Assembly (NCBI RefSeq): GCF_034140825.1
Contig: NC_089039.1
Coordinates: 23,047,501 to 23,111,500 of the forward strand
Source: Oryza sativa Japonica Group
Lineage: Eukaryota; Streptophyta; Magnoliopsida; Poales; Poaceae
DNA length: 64,000 bases
Reading direction: 5' to 3'
Part shown: positions 44,171 through 54,399 of the stretch, one piece after another
How positions within the stretch are numbered: position 1 is the stretch's first letter
Layout of the letters: each line of letters starts with the position of its first letter
Translations under genes and position numbers: made by a program
Notes under the pieces: generated by a model
Database searches by the model: none
Seen by the model: only the letters and a program-made list of their open reading frames with translations
Told to the model about the DNA's origin: nothing

Positions 44171-44678
44171 ATGGCAGTCAAGAAAATCTGTAGAATGTTT
44201 ACGTGCAACACATTATGGTTCTCTTCTCTGTAAAATTATGGTAGCTTGCATCATGCATGTGCTCCTTAGTTATGAGTACTACTGTGTGTTCTCATCTTCA
44301 ATCTTGACAGATTGCTTGCTGATGGCGAAAAATAGAACCCCACATTATAACAGAAGTTGGTTTTGGCTGAGTTTAGTTTCAAACTTTTTCGTCAAACTTT
44401 TAACTTTTTCATCACATCAAAACTTTTTTACACACACAAACTTTCAACTTTTTTGTCACATCGTTTCAATTTTAACTAAACTTTTAATTTTGACGTGAAC
44501 TAAACACACGCTTTATTGCGAAAGCTAGAAGAATCCATGACATATTGACATTGGTCTTCCTGCACTGCACCCATAGATTAATCACTGACAAATGGGCCCC
44601 AAGATTTCCTCGTAGAAGAATCGCACGGTCATTTTCTCCACGCAACCAACGGATCATCGCTGCGCGCACCGAGTCCAC

Positions 44679-44693
44679 ATGCACCGGCTCTGA
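44679..44693 (+). other. four-codon upstream ORF in the leader of gene 6
   Basis: ATG CAC CGG CTC TGA, encoding MHRL, sits in the conserved leader block 79 nt before the main ATG. In gene 7 the same ATG opens an out-of-frame uORF that runs past the main start. Confidence 0.4.
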
Positions 44694-44771
44694 CAAATTG
44701 CAAAAGCATCCTCTCAATTTCTAATCCTCCGTCCTCTCCCTCTCCTCTCCCAAGTCCCCACCGCCGCCACG

Positions 44772-46870
44772 ATGCAGCTCCGGCGACTCCTTGCTCTCTC
44801 CGGTGAGGTCTCCGGCCGCCTCCGCCGCCGCTCCCACTCGACGTTCGCCTCTCCCTCGCGTCCTGCGTGGGCCATGGTGGTCAGCGAGCCGCAAGAGGAG
44901 GCGCCGGAGCTACGCGCGACCTTCCGCCTCGCAGAGCCCCCGCGTGCCTCCCAACTCCTCGTCCCCTACGACGCCATCCGTCCCCGCGGTAGCCAGGGCC
45001 CCCTTTGTGCCGCCGCCGAGGAAGCGACCAGCGAGGACGGCCTGCTCCTCCTCCGCGCCATTGTTGCGCATGGCGCCTGCGCCTGCGCCCACGCGACGGC
45101 TCCCAACCTCCCCGCTTCGTCTCGGCCTCCGGGCCAGAGGAGCGTCGCTCGCGTCGTCTGCAACCCTCTCACCGGCCAGCTGCTCCGCCTCCCGGACATC
45201 GACGGTGCAAGCAGCGAGGTTTCGCCCGGTCTGATGGGCTACGCCGGCTTGCTCACCCAAGCCGACGGCGGCGACGGGCCGCCCGACAGGTACGCGGTGG
45301 CCGAGGTCAGCTGCGACGACTTCGTCATGCACCGATTCCTCTCGGAGACGGGGAGGTGGGACGCGATGCCGGGATTCCTGTCCCCGCTGCCGGCCGCGCG
45401 CCCGATCGTCGTGGACCAGCCGGTGGTGGCTTTCGGCGGCCGGCTGTGGTGGATCGACCTCGCCTGGGGCGCCGTCTCCGTCGACCCGTTCGCCGACGAG
45501 CCCGATTTCCGATTCGTCGAGCTGCCGAGGGGCAGAGTGCTGCCTTCATCCAACGAGATGAGCTTCGAGAGGCGACGACGGAAGAAGGTGCTGAGCACGC
45601 ACCGGCGCGTCGGGGTCAGCGAGGGGACGCTGCGCTACGTCGAGGTGTCCGGAGTGGAGCAGTTCGTGGTCAGGTCCTACGTGCTCGACGACGATGGCAG
45701 CAGCTGGACGATGGAGCAGAGCACAGCGCTGCGGGCGCAAGGGGCGCCCTTCCCGGGGATGCCAGGCATCGCTTGCATCGATCCGGTTAACGCCGACGTC
45801 GTGTACATCATGGTCGGGAGCGGGCTCGTTTTGGGAGTGGATATGGAGAGGGGGATGGGGTTTGGGCTTTCTGTGCTGGATGAGCCTGCCTGGCCGACAC
45901 CCTGCGTGCTCCCGCCGTGGCTTGAATCAACCCGGATCCCTTCTTCTACAGGTGTTTGATCAACTAAGCATTTTTTCTTCTCATGTGGTTATCTGTTCTG
46001 CACTTCCCATCTAACTAAAAATGTCTGAATTTTATTAAAAATGGATGCCATAACGATTTTCCTGTTCGCTGCTAACGCGCCTGAATTTTCATGTAACACG
46101 TTTGGGCTTATACAGGTGTTGGTCAGTGTAGTTCCTCTAAGCATCCTATTGCAATTTGATACAGATTATATCTCATTAGGGTCCCTGGCTTAAATCTTAT
46201 TACTGTTATCCACTGAGTTTCTAATTTATAGTGTTCTACAATTGCTTCCATCTTTATGTAATTCGGACTAATGCAATAAAAAGGATGTTTGATGCTAACT
46301 GTTTGCTTTTCAGGTTACTAAATTGACTGGTGAATTCTATTCAGATTTTGTTTGTGAACTCCAAATTTTGCATCTAGTTTACCTTAATTTCTATCTTTCT
46401 CTACTAGTCTAATGCAGTACTATTGAAAATGTTCCATTGAAGTGATCCTGCATAGCTGCCCTCAAAGTGGTGCCACCGCTAGGTTAAGCAGAGTCAATCC
46501 TCTCTGATAGGGCTTGCACTTCTAGTAAATTGACTATACCAGTGATAATCATCGACATATATCAGCACCAGAACTTGGTATTTCCCAGAAGAATCTCGCA
46601 TATTGTGGTCTTGGAGAGGAATGTCTGTTGTGTAACACTTGTTATTTTGTTCATATAGTTAATGCCCAGGTGTTTTGATGCAATGTTCATTACCATGTCT
46701 TTTGCAATTATTGGATATATACGCATATTGTTTCTTGTCACTATCATGGCTGTGTTACTACTGTTCAAATTCTTGTATACATGATTGCAGAAACCCTTTT
46801 GAGCAAGAAGACCAATGTTGAAAGGAAGTCTTTGGCAGACATGCTGGTTCGTGTAGATAGATGCTGTTAA
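44772..46870 (+). CDS. DUF1618 family protein, array gene 6
   Basis: Exon 1 is 44772-45951, exon 2 is 46791-46870 (TAA), about 419 residues, the shortest intact copy. N-terminus MQLRRLLALSGEVSGRLRRRSHSTFASPSRPAW. Core: CNPLTGQLLRLPDIDG, GPPDRYAVAEVSCDDFVMHRFLSETGRW, WWIDLAWGAVSVDPFADEPDFRFVELPRGRVLP, RRVGVSEGTLRYVEV, LPPWLESTRIP. The stretch between the N-terminus and CNPLTG is shorter than in genes 1-5. The tail ETLLSKKTNVERKSLADMLVRVDRCC is type A. Exon 1 is closest to gene 7, which carries a type B tail, so the two ends of gene 6 have different relatives. No TTTGGCGGGAAA site is seen upstream. Confidence 0.87.
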
Positions 46871-48479
46871 AAATGAAGCACACTGGCTAATTCATCTATT
46901 GGTATTTTCTCTTCTAACTCATGTGTTTGTGTACCCTTGTTTTATCCACTATTTGTCATATTTCATTGCTCCTTCCGGATCTCTCATATTAGTTGCAGGC
47001 TTTTTTTTTACGGGTATTAGTTGCAGGCTTGCAGCTAATGCAATAGGTTACTTTTGAGAAACAACTTGCTCATAATCTGTTAGTTATTACATCGTCAGTC
47101 CAATGCTATCGTGTGGATGAGTCTATCATGGTTGACCAATACTTCGATGCTATCGATGTTCCTAATCTTTTTTTTTCTGAATTCGTTGGAGTTTATGAAT
47201 GATACTAGGTACATTTGTCTACCTCCTTATAATGGTGTTACCATTTCTAGAGCTTATACTCAAATTGTTGTGGAGTACTTGATTTGCTCATACATCCTTA
47301 TTCCCAAATGTTAGTGCTGCTGAGAATAGCTGCTTAAGCTTAAATGCCACAGGTTGCCTGGCCAGCTGGCATTACCATCAGGATGAATCATGTTCTTTTT
47401 GTCCTACAATATTGTGGCCAACTTATGAAGTCAGAAATTCTGCTTGCTAACATGTATATATCACTATCTGCTCTAATTTCTTTTAATTTATCCATATAGA
47501 GAATGCATATGTTCCAGGGAACAATAATTGACAATTCATTTTTTTTATTTCATACTTTCTAAAGGAACACATAAAAAAGGCCTTGTATCTGTACAAAAAT
47601 TGTTGATTTTGTTTCCTTTTTATTCTGACTAAACTCTAAAAGACGATGTTTACTTGTGTTCACACGATAACATGCATACGGTGTTTATTAGTGGTCTCTC
47701 TCTATTGCCATGCAAGTAAATTTGATGACATGGAGGAAAGAGAAAGGAGTATGGTTGTTATGTATGACAACGGCTCAGAGTCGACTCTTAGCATTTACTA
47801 GAGCAAATTTTGTTGCATGGTGGTGAAAGAAAGGAAATAAAAGTAAGAAAAAATATTTTGATACATTAATGATTAGAGACCATATTGTCTCTAACTGTTG
47901 TAGGATGCTAATCTCTAAATAACGTAGAGCTCATATCCGACTCTACCTTTGTACATGCCCTAATGTTTTCCGTTTACTTTCCAGGGTTCATAATCTAAAT
48001 GCAAGTGCTATGATCAATTAAGATGTTAATGGTGGTAATTGCTGAACTCTTTTTTTTTGTGAAAATCTGGGGAATGAAGAAGTTTGGTTTGTTTGTCTTT
48101 GCTGATAAAATCAGTTAAGTCTTATTTTGGTGAGGTTGTGGGAGTTTCGCCATTTCAGTGCTCCGACTTGTTGGTCGTTCCATCAGAATGATTCGGTTCA
48201 ATCAGCATGTAATGGCTACTATAAAGTACAAACAGCTTGCATGGCATCAGTTCTGTTACTTTGTAAGCATATTATGGATGGCTTCGCATCTCTTGTGCAA
48301 ATGCTTGGCCTTAATATTTTTTTTCTTTTATCCTAGATCCTTTATGACTCCTCGCAAAGAACTTGAATTTAAAATGGAATTGTACATCCCAGTTGTTTCA
48401 AATTTGCCAGAATTTTTATTTGATAGACTTGGTGAAATTTTTTTTATGGCCTTCTGTATTTTCTTTTTGAGCGAATTTT
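46871..48479 (+). other. mosaic 3' region of gene 6 (type A then type B)
   Basis: To about 47335 the sequence parallels the region after gene 5 (...GTTAGTGCTGCTGAGAATAGCTGCTT). From about 47400 it parallels the region after gene 3 (TACAATATTG..CAACTTATGAAG.CAGAAAT, then a type B exon near 47985 with GTTAATGGTGGTAATTGCTGAACTC). A MITE lies at 47691-47960. Confidence 0.65.
47691..47960. mobile_element. MITE, possibly Tourist-like (copy 2)
   Basis: Reverse-orientation relative of 20481-20770, ending GTACATGCCC before TAA; the left end is shortened or diverged. Non-coding. Confidence 0.65.
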
Positions 48480-49153
48480 GGGCCTGTTTGGGAAACAGGT
48501 ACTTACAATAAGTCCCTGTCACATCGAACGTTTGGACACTAATTTGGAGTATTAAACATACACTAATTATAAAACCCATTCCATAACCTTGGACTAATTC
48601 GTGAGACGAATCTTTTGAGTCTAATTACGCCATAATTTGACAATGTGATGGTAAAGTAAACTTTTCATAATTATGGATTAATTAGGTTTAAAAAATTCGT
48701 CTCGCAGATTAGCTCTTATTTATGAAATTAGTTTTTTTATTAGTCTATATTTAATACTCTAAATTAGCGTCCAAACATCCGATGTGACATGGATTAAAAA
48801 GTTTTAGGGCCTGTTTGGTTTCTAGAGACTTATTCCAAGTCCCTGTCACATCGGATGTTTGGACACTAATTTAGAGTATTAAACATACACTAATTACAAA
48901 ATCCAGTCCATAACCTTGGACTAATTCGCGAGACGAATCTTTTGAGTCTAATTACGCCATGATTTTGACAATGTGATGCTACAGTAAACTTTTGATAATT
49001 ATGGATTAATTAGGCTTAAAAAATTCGTCTCGCGGATTAGCTCTCATTTATGAAATTAGTTTTTTTACTAGTCTAGGTTTAATACTCTAAATTAGCGTCC
49101 AAACATCCGATGTGACATAGGCTAAAAAGTTTTAGCCCCATCTAAACACCCCC
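48480..49153. mobile_element. head-to-tail dimer of a GGGCCTGTTTGG-type MITE
   Basis: Unit 1 starts at 48480 and unit 2 at about 48807, both with GGGCCTGTTTGG, AGTCCCTGTCACATCG, CACTAATT..GAGTATTAAACATACACTAATTA and the inverted CGAGACGAATCTTTTGAG...AAAATTCGTCTCGC pair. Unit 2 ends in CCATCTAAACACCCCC. Unit 1 lacks that terminal piece and runs straight into unit 2. Confidence 0.75.
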
Positions 49154-49214
49154 TAGTCCCATCTAAACACCCGCTTTATGGTCTTCTGTAATTCCGACAA
49201 GTTGTCCGAGCCTG

Positions 49215-49295
49215 TGAAGTGAGTTCGTGCCAGCCCATGGACCCTTGCTTGTACTAGACCCAACCAGCCCATCATAAGACAGTTTTGGCGGGAAA
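49215..49295 (+). promoter_or_regulatory. site II cluster plus E2F-like site upstream of DUF1618 gene 7
   Basis: CAGCCCATGGACC, GACCCAACCAGCCCATC, then TTTGGCGGGAAA at 49284-49295. The distance to the start codon is about 890 bp, or about 670 bp without the MITE at 49487-49707. Confidence 0.5.
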
Positions 49296-49486
49296 ACCGG
49301 TGGAGTCAGACCTTGTGAACAACCAATGGGAAACACGCAACACCGCCATTAGACATGACTGGGCATTCAAACCTTCAAACACGGCACCTCTTCGCCTTTC
49401 CGCTAAAAGACAAAGATGCTTTCCCCTCGCTGTTTTACTTCCGTTGTACTACTACATACTTGCTCGTTTTAAAAAAAATTATACTA

Positions 49487-49707
49487 CCTCCATCTTAAAA
49501 TAAGTACAGTCATAAGTTTCAGCTCTCAAATTTGATCATTCGTTTTATTTAAAAAAAATTTATAATTAGCATTTTTGTTGTTATAAGATAATAAAACATA
49601 AATAGTACTTTACTCGTAACATATGTTTTTAATTTTTTTTAAATAAGACGAACGGTCAAAGTTAGGCGCGGAAAACTATGGCTGCACTTATTTTGGGACG
49701 GAGGAAG
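49487..49707. mobile_element. Stowaway-like MITE in the gene 7 upstream region
   Basis: CCTCCATCTTAAAATAAGTACAG at the left, GCTGCACTTATTTTGGGACGGAGGAAG at the right, TA on both sides. Confidence 0.8.
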
Positions 49708-50171
49708 TAATTGGTTGTAAGACATAATACTCTAATCTAAACAGAGATATCTCTAAATTTGTAGTATTAGGATTTGTCATATCCAATTTTTTTCCGTCAT
49801 GTTTGGTAGAATAGATCCGTGGTACTTTCCGTATGCGGTTCGTATGCTCTACCATAATAACATTATCATTATTATAAACACTGATACGCGAGATAATAGA
49901 AAAGTGAGACCACGTAGGACGTAGGAGTACTAGTGAATGTTAAGCATCCTCACCCTCCGCATACACCACCTGTAGAACAAGTGGGTCCATGTTCAACCCC
50001 AGTAGAACAGTCCCACTCCCACGGTCCAGGCAAAACCAACGGATCATCACTGCGCGCACCGAGTCCACATGCACCGGCTCTGTCGAAATTGCAAAAGCAA
50101 CGGATCCTCTCCCAATTTCTCATCCTCCGTCCTCCCCTCTCCCCCACTCTTCACTCCCCACCGCCGCCACC

Positions 50172-52493
50172 ATGCAGCTCCGCCGCCTCCTTGGTCTCTC
50201 CGGTGAGGTCTCCGGCCGCCTCCGCCGCTCCCACTCGACGGTCGCCTCTCCCTCGCGCCCTGCGTGGGCCATGATAGACATCGCGCGGCAGGACCCGCCG
50301 GAGCTACACGCGACCTCCCGCATCGCCGAGCCCCCGTGCGCCTCCCAACTCTTCTTCCCCTTGGGCGTCCTCTCTCCCCGCGGCCGCCACGGCCCCGGCG
50401 CTCACGCAAAGCAAGTCCCCCCCCTTCGCCGGCTTCATCGACAGAGCGACCAGCGACGGCTTCCTCCTCCGCGGGGTGTACGAGAACGACGTCGCCCGCG
50501 TCGTCTGCAACCCGCTCACCGGCCAGCTGTTCCGCCTCCCGGACATCGGCGGCGCGAGAAGCGAGGCCTCGCCCGGCGGCGCGGCGGGGCTCCTCACCCA
50601 GGCCGATCGCGGGGACGGGCACGGGCCGCCTGATCGGTACGCGGTGATCGAGGTCGGCGTCAACGGCCACGTCATGCACCGTTTCCTCTCGGAGACGGGG
50701 AGGTGGGAGGCGATGCCGAGCTTCTTCTCCTCGCTGCCGTTCGGGCGTTCCACTATCATCGACCACCCACCGGTGGCGTTCGGCGGGCGGATGTGGTGGA
50801 TCGACCTGGGCTGGGGCGCCGTCTCATTCGACCCGTTCGCCGACGAGCCGGACTTCCGCATCGTCGCGCTGCCGACCGGCAGCGTGCTGCCCGCCGAGGC
50901 GTCGGGCTTCGCGACGCGACGGAAGCTGAGGCTGAGCAGGTATCGGCGAGTCGGGGTCAGCGACGGGAGGCTGCGCTACGTCGAGGTGCCCGCGTCGGCC
51001 GGGGCCGAGCCGTTCGAGCTAAACTCCTTCGTTCTCGACGAAGCGGGCAACCGCTGGACGCTGGTGTCCAGCGGGGAGCCCTTGGCTGACGGGAGACAGC
51101 TCTGCCCGGACGGAAGCCACATCTTCGCGGAGGCGCCGTTCATCTGTTGCATCGATCCGCTTAAAGGCAACGTCGTGTACCTCATGGCCGGTCCAGGCAA
51201 CCAGGTGGTTATCGGCGTGGACATGGAGACGGGGTTGGTGACTGGGGCCACTCTGTTAGACCAACTCAACTGGCTGACACCCTGCTTGCTCCCGCCGTGG
51301 CTTGGATCATGCCAGATTCCTTCTTCAGGTAATCACTTGTACTTGCTTGTTTGATTGTTTCTTTCAAAATGTGATTATGTACTCTGCAGTTCGCTTCTCG
51401 ATCTTGTTTACCCAAGTTAGTACATCCACATGTTTATTGTTTTAATTTTGTTAAAATGGATATCATAGAGATTCTTCCTGTTTGCTAAGGCGTGTGTTTC
51501 TCAAGGAAGGCATATTGGGCCTTGGTCACTGCCTCCGAGTCTCCCATGGGAATTTATTAGAGATTGTAGCTCATTAACGTTCCTGACTTAAGCTTATTGG
51601 AGTTATTTGTTAGATACCATACCACTAACGAATTCTCACATACAAGTTCTCACTACAATTTAATCCAATCCTATTAGAGTTATTTGTTAGATACCACTAG
51701 CGATACCACTAATGAATTCTTACTACAATTTAACTGGATATAGATGAATACACATACAAGTTCTGTTGATCCGACTGGATCGAGCCACCTATGCCAGTAT
51801 GCCTACACCTCCGCATAATCCAGTTCTTCGCTAGCTTCATTTGGGAATTTGCTACCAAGTACCAACTAAAATGTTCCTGTCTAAAATTAGTTATCTGTTG
51901 TTTGTGAATGGTAATTTGCTACCAACTTGAGGGTTTCAATGTAAAATCTGTTACCTTACCTGCTATTTGTGATTTTTAAATTTACTTGTCCAAAATTTTC
52001 TTCCATCTCTATGTAAAGTCAAGCTTAAAAAGGTTGGGGTGTTTGATTGGCCTCAAGTATTTATTATAGTTAGCAATGTTAATGTTGGCAAAATATCACT
52101 TACAAGTTCATTGCCCTTTGATTTTCTCAGGTATAAGATTGTCATTTATGTTAAAACAATTATATTTGTGTTCTGTTAATAGTAACATAGAGATGACTTC
52201 TAAAAAGCCTGCCAGTTTCATTGACTAAATTATCGTGTGCAGAGCAGGCAAATTGGCTTGTTTTTTTAGACAGATCACAGGGAGGTGAAATGCCCACCTG
52301 GATGAATATATTACTTCAAACCAAACGATCTTACACAAATCGACTTGTTATAACTCATTTGTCTTGATATTGCAACTTTTGGCTATTGCTTATTTCTTTG
52401 TGCTTAAATTCAATGGATAACCTTTCAGGCAAGAACAATGTGAAAAATGAGGCGTTGGCTGAAATTCTGGTTCGTTCAGACAGAGCCAAGTAG
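50172..52493 (+). CDS. DUF1618 family protein, array gene 7, with a frameshift
   Basis: Start 50172 encodes MQLRRLLGLSGEVSGRLRRSHSTVASPSRPAW (presequence-like). The frame changes at a run of eight C at 50417-50424: upstream sequence reads ...AHAKQVPP in one frame, and the rest (FAGFIDRATSDGFLLRGVYENDVARVVCNPLTG...) is in the next frame. Seven C would keep one frame, so this is a +1 change in a homopolymer. Beyond it the copy is intact: GPPDRYAVIEVGV, WWIDLGWGAVSFDPFADEPDFRIVALPTGSVLP, RRVGVSDGRLRYVEV, LPPWLGSCQIP, exon 1 end at 51328, exon 2 52429-52493 with tail GKNNVKNEALAEILVRSDRAK (type B). It may be a young pseudogene, a polymorphism, or an assembly error in a C run. Confidence 0.75.
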
Positions 52494-53778
52494 ATACAAA
52501 GTTTTCCAGGTTTAGTACTTTACTTCCCCAGCAGTCCTAGTTTATTTCATTATTAGATGTATCTCAATAAGGTGCATTGTTATTTTCTCAACTAGCAAGC
52601 ATGGTTAAGTGCAGGAACAATACCATGAAAACTTTCAAGGGTTTTTCATGAAGAGTATCATGAAACAAAGTAGGGCAAGGAAAGACATAGCATCATGGTT
52701 AAGTGCATGAAGAGTATTATCAAAAGTATTACTCTTCATGATACTAAGGAGGGGCTTAAGGGTGCCTATGTCTTTCTTTATTCTATTTTTTTTCAATTAT
52801 CCTAAAAATATTATTGGCCATAATTGCAAATGATATTTTAGTTTTTCCGAAGTAATACAGAATAATTGTCATTATCCAAACAAATTATCCTCGTATGATT
52901 ATTCATGTGTCCATAGTTTCCCCTTTTTTCAGGGTTTTAAATCCTTGTATGATTATTCAAGTGTCCATAATTTCCCCCTTTTTCAGGTTTTTAAGATTAA
53001 GAGACAGGCGTTTTGATGGATTAGGAAACTGATTTTGGTAGTTGTCGAACTCTCTTTTTGGGAAGATTTGGAGACAGGAGTTTCTTCAGTTTTTGGGAAG
53101 ATATGAACTCTCTTTTGGGGGAAAATTCTGACTGTTTCTTCAGTTTTTGGGAGCTTTTTCTGCAGACCTGTTATTTGTATTAGAATGGCAATTCAATCAG
53201 CGTGTGATAACCGTCACAGGACAGCATATATGTTTAACTGCAAGTCAGTAACGTCCTTTCTATGGATAGGCCTATGCATGTTTTGTACCTTGTGACAAAT
53301 CTAATTAGGGAGCCCTTATTCGTCCTGTTCTGCAAGTTAACTGTGATTGTATTGTTTCATCAACAGAACAGTATATGCATTGGTCGAATATGGAAGACGA
53401 AATATCTATGCTCTTACGTTCCAATGTATTACACTAATTTGTTACTAGTAGGCAGTGTATGTATGACAAATCAATCTATGAGATGACTTGTTTGAACAAT
53501 CCAAACTGAAACAATCTTCGAGAGAATGCTGTTAGAAATGCGAGTTTGTTGGGCTTTATACTGTGGTATTGATTAACTTTGTGGCCCTGGTTTTGAGAAA
53601 TACTAACGGGAACGATTTGCAACTTCTCCTTGCAGTGCGTGACACTGTTTTATTAATACAGTGAAATGACTTGATTCGATCGATAATTGAACTTTGGAGT
53701 AGAAAATAGAAACAAATAGAAAATATTGGTTTTGTGGTGGACGTTTATTTTCTTATGTTTTTGGGTGCAAAACATGTA

Positions 53779-53953
53779 CTCCCTCCATTTCCATGTTTAA
53801 CTTTAATCGTCCATTTTATTTAATTTTTTCATAATCAATATTTTTATTGTTATTAGATGATAAAACATAAATAATTTGACTAAACATTTTTAAATAAGAC
53901 GATTAAGTTGAACATAGAAATTTATAATTGCACTTAAAATGAGACAGAGAGAG
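53779..53953. mobile_element. Stowaway-like MITE
   Basis: CTCCCTCCATTTCCATGTTTAA at the left, GCACTTAAAATGAGACAGAGAGAG at the right, TA on both sides; interior GATGATAAAACATAAATAA. Confidence 0.8.
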
Positions 53954-53959
53954 TAAATT

Positions 53960-53994
<35 letters not shown>
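53960..53994. repeat. (AAT)n microsatellite
   Basis: About eleven TAA/AAT units directly beside the MITE at 53779-53953. Confidence 0.95.
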
Positions 53995-53995
<1 letters not shown>

Positions 53996-54399
53996 TCTTT
54001 ATCGATTATTACTGTATTAAATTTTAGTTTTTCTAATTTCTGTCAACGTCGCATTGAAGTTAACACTAAATGTCAAATTCATAAATATGAAAAATTCTCT
54101 CCTGTTTTCAACCATTTCCTTAAGTAAAAAAAACGTTTCCGACCGATTTCTTCTCCACCATTCCCATTTCCTAGTGAATCATCTACATACTGTACTGAAC
54201 TACTGACTGAGAATCTGAGATGGAGCACGCCTTCTCTGCCCGTGACTGCCGTGAGGCCATGACATCACCACTACGCAGAAAACTCCGTGCACCGAGTCCA
54301 CAAACACCCACAGTCCCTCACATCTCTCCTCTTGTCCTCGAAAAGCACAAGTGCAGAACCCTCTCGGCCTCCTTTCTCTCTCTGTCTCTCTACTCCAAA

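Larger units (their letters stand above)
52494..54219 (+). other. 3' region of gene 7 and intergenic DNA
   Basis: A type B non-coding exon begins near 52986 (after TTTTTCAG). At 53520-53640 lies a block like the type C 3' end (AATGCTGTTAGAAATGCGAGTTTGTTGGGC...GATTTGCAACTTCTCCTTGC). A MITE and an (AAT)n run follow. No E2F-like site was found before gene 8. Confidence 0.55.

Noticed and set aside
53960-53994. Possible CRISPR-like spacing of short repeats in AT-rich stretches
   Set aside because: Simple microsatellite; the genome is a plant nuclear genome and no spaced repeat array is present.
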